Origin: NIOZ-UU13 sp964444135
GTDB taxonomy: Bacteria; Planctomycetota; Phycisphaerae; Sedimentisphaerales; Anaerobacaceae
Assembly: GCA_964444135.1 (NCBI GenBank)
Contig: CAYUFX010000001.1
Location: forward strand, 1 to 64,000
Reading direction: 5' to 3'
DNA length: 64,000 nucleotides
Shown here: piece after piece, positions 27,717-36,251 of the stretch
Numbering within the stretch: position 1 is the first letter of the stretch
Layout of the letters: every line of letters begins with the position of its first letter
Translations under genes and position numbers: made by a program
Notes under the pieces: model-generated
Seen by the model: the letters and a program-made list of their open reading frames with translations, nothing else
Database searches by the model: none
Told to the model about the DNA's origin: nothing

Positions 27717-29158
27717 TTAGTGCGAAGCTCGTGGAGAATATCCCAGTATGCTCCCCGACGGCCTTTTTGGATTGCTTCTACCAGTTCCATATTGTCGTTA
27801 TAATTATGGTCGGTGGATTGCCCACTTTCATCTTTTTGTAGAGCTGCCGGCTCTGTGGGTTCGAAGAATCTTTTATCGCCGGCGATTAAATCCTTTACGA
27901 GCCTGGCCGGCTGTGGACCTAAAGCCTGCGATATATAGAAAGTCGGCTGAAAGAGGTCGACAGGCCCGGAATATTTTCGATGGATATTAGGATTTGTCTC
28001 CGGCGGGCCTTCGTTTGCGACAATATTGGCTATTTCTGTGCCCGGATAAACTCTGATACCAAGTGGCGCACCCGCACAATCAGGGGCAATTTGCTTAATA
28101 AAATCGACTGTCTGCGAGACCGTTTCTGGTGTTTCACCCGGCCCGCCGAACAGTAAGTCTATCATAACCTTTATGCCATTGTCACGGCACAAACGCACCG
28201 CCAAAGCAAGGTCATCTTTGAGGTGAGCTTGGCCGTAAGTCTTTAGCATTGAAGAACAAGCAGAATCACCCGTAAAGTTAATACCTATACAGCCGGCTTT
28301 TCTCATAACCTCGGCAAGCTCGGCGTCGAAAGGTACTACCGCCATATATGTGTACCAGCTTAAGCTTTTTCCAACCGAGCGTCGCTCGAACTCTTCGCAG
28401 ACCGCATATGCATGCTTTCGAGGAATGTTAAATTCAGAGTCGCACAAGTGCAATACCTCCACTCCCTGAGCTATGAGGGATTGGGCCTCGTCAGCGACTT
28501 CTGAAGGCTCCCGGAGTCTTATTGTTGGGCCTTTAGTTAAAGGGTCGGCACAATAAATGCATCGACGATTGCAGCCACGTTTCGTTTCAAGACCACACTG
28601 GCCTCCTTTTTCCAGGTAAGTCAGATTATCAACCTGATTGCGACTGGTCGGCAGAGAAAGTGGTGTAGGCCAGGATGGCCGATTACTGTAAATCTCTCCA
28701 TTACGCCGCCAGACTAAACCATCGACGCGTTCAAAACGCTTTGACTCCTGCAATTCGTTGACAAGTGAAACTATTGCCTGCTCACCGTCACCACGAATTC
28801 CGAAGTCTGCGCCGGTATATTCGACAATACGCCGGGCAAAGATGGAAAAGCCAACCCCGCCAATTACGATTGGTGCATTGGTCATATTTCGTATTCCACG
28901 TATGGTCTCAGCCAGGCCAGGGACAAACCATCGGGCGCTTGGCCAAAAACAATCATCGGTATTACGAAACGAAATCCCTACCAACTGCGGACTACGGGCG
29001 GAAAAATGCTCCTTAAGCATCTTCAATGGGTCATCAGTTAGGCACAAATCCACAATTTCTACATCAATCCCGGCCTTTCCGGCGCTTGTTGCAATATAGT
29101 CCAGAGCAATTGGGCCTATCGGAGGAACCATCCTGTTTGTGTTAATCAGCGTCAACAT
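27713..29158 (-). CDS. B12-binding-type radical SAM protein
   Basis: A 481-residue enzyme with an N-terminal Rossmann-like cobalamin-binding-type domain (about 1-130, PPIGPIALDYIATSAGKAGIDVEIVDL) and a radical SAM core. The iron-sulfur motif CNRRCIYC is near residue 195. GPGETPETV and a TIM-barrel follow. Such proteins do methylation, cyclisation or other radical chemistry, and the substrate cannot be read here. It lies 33 bases downstream of tatC in a likely tatA-tatC operon, and its stop overlaps the stop of the convergent MBL gene. Confidence 0.85.
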   Translation of the reverse strand: MLTLINTNRMVPPIGPIALDYIATSAGKAGIDVEIVDLCLTDDPLKMLKEHFSARSPQLVGISFRNTDDCFWPSARWFVPGLAETIRGIRNMTNAPIVIGGVGFSIFARRIVEYTGADFGIRGDGEQAIVSLVNELQESKRFERVDGLVWRRNGEIYSNRPSWPTPLSLPTSRNQVDNLTYLEKGGQCGLETKRGCNRRCIYCADPLTKGPTIRLREPSEVADEAQSLIAQGVEVLHLCDSEFNIPRKHAYAVCEEFERRSVGKSLSWYTYMAVVPFDAELAEVMRKAGCIGINFTGDSACSSMLKTYGQAHLKDDLALAVRLCRDNGIKVMIDLLFGGPGETPETVSQTVDFIKQIAPDCAGAPLGIRVYPGTEIANIVANEGPPETNPNIHRKYSGPVDLFQPTFYISQALGPQPARLVKDLIAGDKRFFEPTEPAALQKDESGQSTDHNYNDNMELVEAIQKGRRGAYWDILHELRTN

Positions 29159-29191
29159 ACATCTACCATAATATGTGCGTTATAGGAGTGG

Positions 29192-29977
29192 TCAGACTTG
29201 TTGCTGCTTGTCTTGCGATTCTTTTTTTCTACTGGAAAACCAGCTTAGAACTATACCTAACTCAAACAGAGCATAAAGCGGTACAGCAAGTGTTATCTGA
29301 GAAATCACATCAGGCGGAGTGGCCATAGCAGCTACTACGAATATGCCGAGCAGAACAAATTTTCTTGACCTGCGCAATCCCTCGATTGAGACCAAACCCG
29401 TTTTGTTTAAAAAGAAAATAGCTATCGGGGTCTGAAAGGCAATGCCAAAAACCAGCATCAGCATAGTAATAAAAGATATGTAGTTCGCGAAAGTAAAATT
29501 GGAGCTGACACCGAGCACCCCCTGGTTGAACTTCACAAGGAAAGCAAGCGTAAGCGGCGCCACTACCATTACAAAGAACAAAGCCCCTGTCACAAATAGC
29601 ACCGCTGAAAAAGGCGTGGCGAGGTGAACATAGCGTTTCTCATGTGGATAAAGTCCGGCGGCAACAAACATCCATAACTGATAGAATACCCACGGTGATG
29701 TTAGTATCAGACCTGAGATTAAAGCTATTTTTATGTAGCTGATGATACCGTCGGCAGGTGCAAGGGTTTGCAGGCGTGCCTCTGCACCCATAACACCAAT
29801 ATATGGTCCTTCTATAAAGGCGATTATTTTTGAACACAGAACAAGGCAAATGACAGCACCGAGCCCCAGCCCTAACAGCGCTCGAATCAAGCGCATCTGC
29901 AATTCCTCAAGGTGGTCACCCAGACTCATAGTGCTATCGAGGGGGTCTTGTTGCTTCTTCTTTTTGGTCTTGCCCAT
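29192..29977 (-). CDS. tatC: Sec-independent protein translocase TatC
   Basis: Core receptor of the twin-arginine translocase, with six membrane helices. It has the conserved N-terminal SLGDHLEELQMRLIRAL and the FxxGA-like motifs. It is 261 residues long. The gene lies downstream of tatA on the same strand. The two sulfatases in this window carry twin-arginine leaders and are likely clients. The C-terminal tail is Lys/Gln-rich. Confidence 0.93.
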   Translation of the reverse strand: MGKTKKKKQQDPLDSTMSLGDHLEELQMRLIRALLGLGLGAVICLVLCSKIIAFIEGPYIGVMGAEARLQTLAPADGIISYIKIALISGLILTSPWVFYQLWMFVAAGLYPHEKRYVHLATPFSAVLFVTGALFFVMVVAPLTLAFLVKFNQGVLGVSSNFTFANYISFITMLMLVFGIAFQTPIAIFFLNKTGLVSIEGLRRSRKFVLLGIFVVAAMATPPDVISQITLAVPLYALFELGIVLSWFSSRKKESQDKQQQV

Positions 29978-30022
29978 TTCAATCTGTTAGGCGAGTCTGA
30001 AGAAACTTTCAGCTCAGGCATG

Positions 30023-30292
30023 TTAGCTCATGGTCTCGGATTCGTCCAAACCGGCGGCGTCCTTGACCTCTTCTGCGACATCGTCCTTTATCTTCTTTAC
30101 ATCACTTACCAAATCATCCTTGGTTTCTTCTACTTCGCGAACGCCCTTCTTGAACTCCGTCAGACTCTTACCCAGACCGCGGGCAATCTCGGGCAGACGT
30201 CTGCCGAATAGAAGTACCGCGATAATAAGAATAATGATAAGCTCAAACGGACCGGGCGTCCAAAACCCCAGATATTGCATATATTCAGTCAT
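30023..30292 (-). CDS. tatA: Twin-arginine translocase subunit TatA
   Basis: An 89-residue pore-forming Tat subunit: short N terminus, one membrane helix (about 10-27), the hinge FGRRLPEIARGLGKSLTEF, and an acidic amphipathic tail. The ATG at 30292 is chosen over 30352 because GGAG lies nine bases upstream and the family starts near this point. It is the first gene of tatA-tatC-radical SAM. It could function as a combined TatA/TatB since no tatB is seen. Confidence 0.92.
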   Translation of the reverse strand: MTEYMQYLGFWTPGPFELIIILIIAVLLFGRRLPEIARGLGKSLTEFKKGVREVEETKDDLVSDVKKIKDDVAEEVKDAAGLDESETMS

Positions 30293-30545
30293 TTTATAGT
30301 CTCCTAAGTCATCTATCGCAGTATTATAACACCACTTTAGTTGTTTCGTCAATAAAGATAATGCACAATAAATTTAATTGACAAAAATACCAACAAAAAG
30401 TATAAACCAAATCGGCCTCAGCGTCAAGTAAACCCTGTTAGAAATTTCCACTGGAGGATATGGGGCGATGCGGCACTAATACAACCACCGCAGGCCCATT
30501 AGATGAAAAAGAATATCCGTTTCAAATAAAGTATAAGGAAAAGTT

Positions 30546-31958
30546 ATGAGTATCTCACGTTTAATCGCAGGCATTTCAGTTACAACCATATTAACCGTAG
30601 CAACCTCTGTTCCGGCCTTTGCACAAGAAACAGTTATCGTTAGGCCAAAAGAAATTGACGATGTCCTGCTAAATCCCGGGATCGGCTTTATGACTTTTCA
30701 GAGATTCAACGGTGATGAGTTAAATACGGCTAAAAGATGGACCGAGGGTAAGCCTATCGTTTACCAGGAATTTGACGGCAATTTGGAAAACAAAGACTAT
30801 CCTATGACGACGATAGCGTATTTCCGAGTTTACTGGAAGTTCATCGAACCGCAAATGCACAAATATCGATGGGACCTGATAGATACAGCCCTTAAAACTG
30901 CCCGGGAGCGAGGTCAGACCTTGATGCTGCGCATAGCACCATACGGAACAGGCACAAGAAATGATGTTCCAGACTGGTATCGTGCAATGGTCGGTAACAG
31001 GAAAGATTTGCCGGAGAAGAAGTGGCAGGTTGACCCTGAAGACCCACGGTACGTCAAGTATTTCACGAATATGATAAGAATCCTCGGCGAACGTTATGAC
31101 GGGCACCCGGACCTCGAAAGTGTGGACGCTGCGATTGTCGGAGCATGGGGTGAAGGTGCAGGCTCTGCTCTATTGACACACAAAACCAGGCAGGCACTGG
31201 TCGATGCCTATATCGACTCTTTTAAGAAAACACATCTTGTTATGCTTCTCACTGATGAGAAAACAAACGGCTATGCGCTTTCCAGGGCCGATGTCGGCTG
31301 GAGGGTCGATTGTCTCGGGGATATGGGAGGATTCAGTCCCACATGGTCACACATGAACGATTATTATCCGCAGGCAATCATCAACTTTGGTGCGTGGGAG
31401 GCCTGGAAAAAAGCCCCGGTAACGCTTGAGGTCTGCTGGGTAATGCAGCACTGGAAAGATATGGGCTGGGACGTTGACCACATAATCGATGAGTCGCTCA
31501 AGTGGCACATTTCTTCTTTTAACGCTAAATCCTCGCCGGTGCCGAACGAATGGTGGCCTTCGGTCAACAGGTGGCTCAGGAAAATGGGCTACAGATTTGT
31601 GCTTCGCAAGTTTACATACCCGGCCGTGCTGAATTCAAACAGTAAACTTTCTTTCACTTCATGGTGGGAAAACAAGGGTGTTGCACCATGTTACAAGAAA
31701 TTCCCTCTTGCTCTTCGTCTCAAAAATGATGAAAAAACCGAAATCTTAGTCACCGATGCCGATATCAGAACCTGGCTGCCGGGCGACAATCTTTATGACG
31801 ACACAGTTTTGGTCCCATCTAATATGCTTCGGGGAGAATATGACCTGCAAATCGGCATTCTCGACCCGCTGTCAAATAAGCCCAATGTGAAACTTGCTAT
31901 ATCTGGAAAGGAGCCGGATGGCTGGTACTATCTTGGAAAAATAAAGATTCGAAATTAG
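30546..31958 (+). CDS. Secreted DUF4832 glycoside-hydrolase-like protein
   Basis: 470 residues with a signal peptide cleaved after AFA (about 25). The N-terminal region fits a TIM-barrel glycoside-hydrolase fold: NPGIGFMTFQRF, FRVYWKFIEPQMHKYRWDLIDTAL, LMLRIAPYG, GAWGEG. The C-terminal beta-sandwich matches DUF4832 (LSFTSWWENKGVAPCYKKFPLALRL). It probably acts on extracellular polysaccharide, but substrate and catalysis are not established. The start follows AAGGA. Monocistronic. Confidence 0.75.
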   Translation: MSISRLIAGISVTTILTVATSVPAFAQETVIVRPKEIDDVLLNPGIGFMTFQRFNGDELNTAKRWTEGKPIVYQEFDGNLENKDYPMTTIAYFRVYWKFIEPQMHKYRWDLIDTALKTARERGQTLMLRIAPYGTGTRNDVPDWYRAMVGNRKDLPEKKWQVDPEDPRYVKYFTNMIRILGERYDGHPDLESVDAAIVGAWGEGAGSALLTHKTRQALVDAYIDSFKKTHLVMLLTDEKTNGYALSRADVGWRVDCLGDMGGFSPTWSHMNDYYPQAIINFGAWEAWKKAPVTLEVCWVMQHWKDMGWDVDHIIDESLKWHISSFNAKSSPVPNEWWPSVNRWLRKMGYRFVLRKFTYPAVLNSNSKLSFTSWWENKGVAPCYKKFPLALRLKNDEKTEILVTDADIRTWLPGDNLYDDTVLVPSNMLRGEYDLQIGILDPLSNKPNVKLAISGKEPDGWYYLGKIKIRN

Positions 31959-32135
31959 GTGCTCAACTTTCACTGCTTCGAAATTGTGATTCTGAAAATT
32001 GCAAGAGTTAGACGTATCAGCCAGGTCTTCTTTTTCTCGATGTTTGTCTGGTAAGGTAGGCAAAAAAATATCTTTTTTTGCAACGTAACTGCTGTATTAA
32101 CAAACGCTTATAATTAATAATATATGATTTTTCTT

Positions 32136-32164
32136 GCTTTTTCTGCCCCTTTCTGTTATCATAA
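32136..32164 (+). promoter_or_regulatory. Candidate promoter of the 31-codon gene
   Basis: TTGCTT (-35) is separated by 17 bases from TATCAT (-10, 4/6). It lies about 50 bases before the ribosome binding site of the small ORF. Coordinates are good to a base or two. Confidence 0.4.
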
Positions 32165-32211
32165 CAACATCGAGAGTAACGATTTGCTGATGTTTTCCGA
32201 GAGGGGCGATA

Positions 32212-32307
32212 ATGAGCAAATTTTATTACGAAACCTGGCTTCCATTTATTGTTAACAAAAGGCGGATTCTATTTCTTGCTATTGCAAGCTATATCGCTTT
32301 GTGTTAA
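32212..32307 (+). CDS. Putative 31-residue membrane micropeptide
   Basis: A 31-codon ORF, too short for most callers. It starts MSKFYYETWLPF, then has a basic VNKRR and a hydrophobic stretch ILFLAIASYIALC. That is a plausible single-helix membrane peptide. AGAGGGG lies six bases before the ATG, a promoter lies upstream and a strong terminator follows 25 bases after the stop. A 7-bp stem (ATTTGCT 32182-32188 with AGCAAAT 32215-32221) places the ribosome binding site in its loop. It may be a free-standing micropeptide or a structured regulatory RNA. Not recognised. Confidence 0.45.
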   Translation: MSKFYYETWLPFIVNKRRILFLAIASYIALC

Positions 32308-32332
32308 GCAGGTGTGGACTCTTTAATTTGTT

Positions 32333-32360
32333 AGCCGTTCGGTTTTAAACGGCTTTTTTT
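32333..32360 (+). terminator. Rho-independent terminator
   Basis: The stem AGCCGTT and AACGGCT encloses an 8-base loop and is followed by seven T. It ends the 31-codon unit. Confidence 0.8.
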
Positions 32361-32384
32361 ATGCGCTCGCAAACCTTAAACCAT

Positions 32385-32413
32385 TTGACATATCAGCGAC
32401 ACTAAATTACGCT
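32385..32413 (+). promoter_or_regulatory. Candidate promoter before hldD
   Basis: A perfect TTGACA (-35) and 17 bases lead to TACGCT (3/6 to -10 but keeping TA and final T). It would start transcription near 32420, giving either a short RNA ending at 32500 or the hldD mRNA. Confidence 0.35.
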
Positions 32414-32419
32414 TATAAA

Positions 32420-32500
32420 AACCAATACACAAATTATTGGACTTTGCGCTAAGAACACAATCTAAGGTGGCACTCCCAAGCTCTTGTGGGGGTCTTTTTT
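32420..32500 (+). ncRNA. Possible small RNA or attenuator leader of hldD
   Basis: The interval between a TTGACA promoter and a hairpin-plus-T terminator (32472-32500) could yield an RNA of about 80 bases. No ORF or known RNA family is recognised. It could equally be an attenuated leader of hldD. Confidence 0.3.
32472..32500 (+). terminator. Rho-independent terminator-like hairpin
   Basis: ACTCCCA pairs with TGGGGGT (one G-U), followed by CTTTTTT. It stands 64 bases before the hldD start. Confidence 0.65.
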
Positions 32501-32563
32501 GGCAGCAAAATCTGCGTCTTTTATGGACCTGTTTTTATATAGCTCAATTAAGGGACCTGCAAA

Positions 32564-33568
32564 ATGATAATAGTTACAGGCGGAGCCGGTTTTATCGGCT
32601 CAGCACTAATCGCTGCACTAAACAAAAGGCAAATCACTGACATCCTTGTCGTTGACGAGCTTGGCACAGACCAGAAATGGAAAAACTTGCGCAATCTGTC
32701 CTTCACTGATTATGTCGAAAAAGACGATTTCCTCGAAATGGTTATCGAAGACAAGCTCGATAGTTCTGTTGATTTCGTCTTCCATCTTGGCGCCTGCTCG
32801 GACACCACCGAAACGAACGCATCCTACCTAATAAAAAACAACTATGAATACAGCAAGCTGTTAGCCCAGTGGGCAACCGACACCGACATTCATTTTATTT
32901 ATGCTTCCAGCGCAGCCACATACGGCGACGGCTCAGCCGGTTTTAGTGACGACCAGGAAAAAATCGAAATCCTCAGACCCCTGAATATATATGGCTACTC
33001 CAAGCACCTGTTTGACCTGTGGGCACGCAGAACCGGACTGTTAAAAAAGCTCGTAGGACTAAAATACTTCAACGTATTCGGGCCGAATGAATATCACAAA
33101 GGGGATATGCGAAGTTTCGTTATCAAGGCCTTCGAGCAGATTACCGCCCCCGTGCTTTCTTGCGAAAGCAAGAACGGGGGCAAGGTCCGCCTCTTCAAAT
33201 CATACAAGCCCGAATACGCCGATGGCGAGCAGTTACGCGATTTTATTTACGTCAAGGATGCGGTTGATATGACTTTGTTTTTTTACGACGAACCACAGCT
33301 AAGCGGACTTTTTAACATCGGCACCGGCAAAGCCCGCACCTGGAACGACCTGGTAAAAGCCGTTTTCGCTGCTATGGGCAAAGAGCCAAATATCGAATAT
33401 ATCGAAATGCCCGAATCAATCCGCAACCAGTATCAATACTATACCTGCGCCGATATTACTAATCTCCACAAAGCCGGTTACGACAAAGAAACAACCCCAC
33501 TCGAAGACGCTGTCAAAGACTATGTCCAAAACTATTTACAAAAAGACAAACATTTAACCGATATTTAA
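32564..33568 (+). CDS. hldD: ADP-L-glycero-D-manno-heptose 6-epimerase
   Basis: Extended short-chain dehydrogenase of 334 residues that makes ADP-L-glycero-D-manno-heptose for the LPS inner core. The NADP-binding GGAGFIGS is at 6-13. The ASSAATYG motif and catalytic YSKHLFD follow, and LFKSYKPEYADGEQLRDFIYVKD is typical. Residues 195-206 (APVLSCESKNGG) are the translation of a 36-bp palindrome that also occurs at 22935. Removing it joins FEQIT to KVRLFKSY, the usual family sequence, so this is an in-frame insertion. The insert sits in a loop and the remainder is intact, so the enzyme is probably functional. Confidence 0.92.
   Translation: MIIVTGGAGFIGSALIAALNKRQITDILVVDELGTDQKWKNLRNLSFTDYVEKDDFLEMVIEDKLDSSVDFVFHLGACSDTTETNASYLIKNNYEYSKLLAQWATDTDIHFIYASSAATYGDGSAGFSDDQEKIEILRPLNIYGYSKHLFDLWARRTGLLKKLVGLKYFNVFGPNEYHKGDMRSFVIKAFEQITAPVLSCESKNGGKVRLFKSYKPEYADGEQLRDFIYVKDAVDMTLFFYDEPQLSGLFNIGTGKARTWNDLVKAVFAAMGKEPNIEYIEMPESIRNQYQYYTCADITNLHKAGYDKETTPLEDAVKDYVQNYLQKDKHLTDI
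33146..33181. repeat. 36-bp palindromic element inserted in hldD
   Basis: GCCCCCGTGCTTTCTTGCGA to AACGGGGGC, exactly 12 codons in frame. It is the reverse complement of the copy at 22935-22970 with a single mismatch. Confidence 0.88.
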
Positions 33569-33597
33569 CTATTGTTATTTCTTAAAGCGAAGTTCAA

Positions 33598-34131
33598 ATG
33601 CCGTTTACACCATATCATTTCGGGCCCAGTGGATTTATTGGGCTGGTATTTAGAAAGTGGCTCGACGTCCCGGTCTTTGTCCTGGCCAACGTGATTGTGG
33701 ATATTGAGGTTCTTGTTGTAATGCTCTTCAATCTTGGATGGCCGAGACACCGCTATTGCCATACACTCTTAATCGGTTCGGCAGTAGGCGCCGTCTGGGG
33801 CCTGGCGGCCTGGCCGTTACGAAATATGTTCAAAAAAATAATGTACCTATTTCATATTCCCTACGAAACCAGTTTAACTAAAATGGTCATCTCCGGCATC
33901 CTCGGCGTTTGGCTCCATATTTTGATTGACGGGGCATATCATTTTGACGTAAAAATACTTTGGCCGAATAAAACAATATCCTTATGGATGATGATTCACC
34001 GCCATCTGGGTAAAGAACAGATTGAAACTATATGCCTTATCTTTTTTCCTGCTGCCCTTGTTGCGTATATATTTGCTGTGAGGTCTTTTTCAAAAAACAG
34101 CAGGCTTCAAAACGGGCCTGGAGATAAGTGA
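33598..34131 (+). CDS. Hypothetical membrane protein (MPFTPYHFGP type)
   Basis: 177 residues with three or four membrane helices. It begins with a conserved-looking MPFTPYHFGPSGFIGL and has His-rich positions (RHRYCHTLL, GVWLHILIDGAYHFD) that recall membrane-bound metal-dependent hydrolases of the YdjM kind. Function unknown. It lies 29 bases after hldD and 19 bases before the DUF502 gene on the same strand, so it is probably in one operon with them. Confidence 0.6.
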   Translation: MPFTPYHFGPSGFIGLVFRKWLDVPVFVLANVIVDIEVLVVMLFNLGWPRHRYCHTLLIGSAVGAVWGLAAWPLRNMFKKIMYLFHIPYETSLTKMVISGILGVWLHILIDGAYHFDVKILWPNKTISLWMMIHRHLGKEQIETICLIFFPAALVAYIFAVRSFSKNSRLQNGPGDK

Positions 34132-34150
34132 TTCTTTTTGGAGTCGTCAA

Positions 34151-34705
34151 ATGAAAACGATTTTGAAATACTTCCTGCGAGGTCTTCTAATTTTCGTCCC
34201 CCTTGGGCTTACGATTTTTATCATCGTTTACGTTTTTACCAGTCTGGACAAACTCTTTCGCGAGCTGCTGCCGTTTATATCGATTCCTGGTCTGGGTCTT
34301 TTGGTTACGATTGGCGGAATATTTCTCATCGGCCTTTTCGCTTCGAATTTCGTGGGCAAAAAGCTCTTTGGCCTGCTGGATAAAGTCTTTACCAATGTCC
34401 CATTGGTCAAGATGCTCTACAGTGCCATTAGAGACCTCGTGGAGGCCTTTGCCGGCGAAAAGAAAAAATTCGACAAGCCCGTGCTCGTAACGCTCGGACC
34501 CGGTTGCGACGCAAAGGTGGTCGGCTTTATGACAAGAGAAAACCTCGATAATCTCGGTCTAAAGGACCATGTCGCCGTCTATTTACCCCAGTCCTACAAC
34601 TTCGCCGGTAATGTCCTGCTCTTTCCCAAGGAGGCCGTCAAGCCCTTGGATATTGAAAGCTCCGAGGCGATGACATTTATCGTCTCCGGCGGTGTCGCAG
34701 GATGA
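34151..34705 (+). CDS. DUF502 family membrane protein
   Basis: 184 residues with two N-terminal membrane helices (about 8-30 and 44-66). The DUF502 pattern is KYFLRGLLIFVPLGLTIFI, IPGLGLLVTIGGIFLIGLFASNFVGKK and VPLVKMLYSAIRDLVEAF. A soluble C-terminal domain ends with TFIVSGGVAG. The family is widespread in bacteria and plants (COV-like) with no settled role, perhaps in membrane trafficking or transport. Confidence 0.85.
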   Translation: MKTILKYFLRGLLIFVPLGLTIFIIVYVFTSLDKLFRELLPFISIPGLGLLVTIGGIFLIGLFASNFVGKKLFGLLDKVFTNVPLVKMLYSAIRDLVEAFAGEKKKFDKPVLVTLGPGCDAKVVGFMTRENLDNLGLKDHVAVYLPQSYNFAGNVLLFPKEAVKPLDIESSEAMTFIVSGGVAG

Positions 34706-34810
34706 CCCCCCAGAGCCAAAAGTAGCCCACAAATCAACATTTCTTTTAGCAGCCAAAGGGACACTTGCCATTTTCCGACGACCCCGTATAATTGCAGCTT
34801 CATAGAGTTA

Positions 34811-34970
34811 TGCAAAATAGAGGTTAGGCATATATTATTTAAGAAAATCAGGTTTTTTGGTTTTCTTGAATAATCAAATAAACGTTTACTGGGCAATAAT
34901 TTATTGTTTGAAAAGAAAAAATTAAAAGACAATTTTTCCTTTTCAGAGTATGCCTAACCTCGATTTTGCA
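34811..34970. mobile_element. MITE-like unit with 22-bp inverted ends
   Basis: The left end TGCAAAATAGAGGTTAGGCA at 34811 and an inverted right end at 34949-34970 match at 21 of 22 bases. The interior is about 115 bp, AT-rich, with a further stem (TTAAGAAAA and TTTTCTTGAA), and has no ORF. One end extends to the start of tyrS. A third copy of the end sequence stands alone at 18454. Confidence 0.6.
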
Positions 34971-34994
34971 GAAGGCTTTTGCAGAGAAACATAT

Positions 34995-36251
34995 ATGGCA
35001 AAGACAATTGTAGAACAAGTTGAGTTCCTAAAGCGCGGCACGGCTGAGATCTTCACCGAGACCGAGCTGGCCCAGAAGCTGACCGAGGCGGCTAAGATAT
35101 CCAGACAGTTGCGAATAAAGCTCGGCCTGGACCCTACCAGTTCAGATATACACCTCGGCCATACGGTCGTATTGCGAAAGATGCGGCAGTTCCAGGACTT
35201 CGGCCACAAGGCCGTTCTTATCATCGGCGATTACACCGCACGAATCGGCGACCCTTCCGGTCAGGACACCACCCGGCCCATGCTCTTGCCTGAACAAATC
35301 GAGCAAAATGCCAAGACTTACTTTGAGCAGGCAGGTAAAATCCTCGATAACTCCGAGGACAAGCTCGAAATTAGGTACAACAGTGAATGGCTCTCGGACC
35401 TGAGACTCGCTGACATCATCAAGCTCACCAGCAATATGACCGTAGCCCGAATGCTCGAGCGAGACACATTCGAACTGCGACACAAGAAAGGCGACCCTAT
35501 TGGCATCCACGAATTCCTGTATCCGCTTATGCAGGGTTATGATTCGGTTATGATAGAAAGCGACGTTGAATTAGGCGGCACAGACCAAACCTTCAATAAC
35601 CTTGTTGGCAGAGACCTGCAGCGAATCCACGAACAGAGCCCCCAGGTCGTAATAACTATGCCAATCCTTGTCGGCCTGGACGGCAAAGAAAAGATGAGTA
35701 AATCCAAAGGCAATTACATCGGCGTTACCGATGAGCCGAAAGATATGTTCGGAAAGGTTATGAGTATCTCCGATGATATGATGGAAAACTACTTTACGCT
35801 TTTAACCGACCTGCCAACCGAAAAAATAGCTGAGCTTGTAAATCCACAAAAAACACATCCGAAAGAAGCAAAAGTTTCGCTTGCAAAAATGATTGTAGCA
35901 CAGTTCTGGGACAAGAAATCCTCCGGTACTCTATCGGTTCAGTTGTCGGATACATTAAGTATTTCCGACTCTGTTGCGATTGAATTTGATAGAGTTTTTG
36001 CTCAGAAACAACTACCCGAAAAGATACCGGAAGTTAAAATACCTGCCGAGCCGATTGCTGCCGGCAAGCTGCTGCTCCACTGCAAACTCGTATCAACCGG
36101 TGGCGAGGCAAAACGAATGGTCAAACAAGGCGGCGCATCCATTGACGGTAAAAAATTAAACGACCCGAACGCCGAAATCACACCCAAAGACGGCATGGTC
36201 GTCCGCGTCGGAAAAAGAAAATTCGCAAGACTAAAAACTACGTCATTCTGA
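34995..36251 (+). CDS. tyrS: Tyrosyl-tRNA synthetase
   Basis: Class I aminoacyl-tRNA synthetase of 418 residues that charges tRNA-Tyr. The HIGH motif appears as HLGHTVVLRKM, with KMSKSKGNYIG as KMSKS and a C-terminal S4 RNA-binding domain (VSTGGEAKRMVKQGGASIDGKKL). The frame opens at 34950, but those first 15 codons are the inverted 22-bp repeat, so Met at 34995 (MAKTIVEQVEFL) is preferred. Length and motifs fit the long TyrS (TyrZ-like) class. The tyrS leader carries the MITE-like unit; no T-box is seen. Confidence 0.94.
   Translation: MAKTIVEQVEFLKRGTAEIFTETELAQKLTEAAKISRQLRIKLGLDPTSSDIHLGHTVVLRKMRQFQDFGHKAVLIIGDYTARIGDPSGQDTTRPMLLPEQIEQNAKTYFEQAGKILDNSEDKLEIRYNSEWLSDLRLADIIKLTSNMTVARMLERDTFELRHKKGDPIGIHEFLYPLMQGYDSVMIESDVELGGTDQTFNNLVGRDLQRIHEQSPQVVITMPILVGLDGKEKMSKSKGNYIGVTDEPKDMFGKVMSISDDMMENYFTLLTDLPTEKIAELVNPQKTHPKEAKVSLAKMIVAQFWDKKSSGTLSVQLSDTLSISDSVAIEFDRVFAQKQLPEKIPEVKIPAEPIAAGKLLLHCKLVSTGGEAKRMVKQGGASIDGKKLNDPNAEITPKDGMVVRVGKRKFARLKTTSF

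Larger units (their letters stand above)
31959..32563. other. Intergenic region with small transcription units
   Basis: About 600 bp between DUF4832 and hldD. It contains a complete small unit (promoter 32136, 31-codon ORF 32212, terminator 32333) and then a second promoter-terminator pair (32385-32500) before hldD. The left 150 bases hold nothing recognisable. Confidence 0.55.

Noticed and set aside
34780..34990. T-box leader of tyrS
   Set aside because: No specifier loop or T-box TGGNACC element; the region is better explained as a MITE-like unit.
34950..34994. TyrS start at 34950
   Set aside because: The first 15 codons translate the inverted 22-bp repeat; family homologues begin near MAKTIVEQ.
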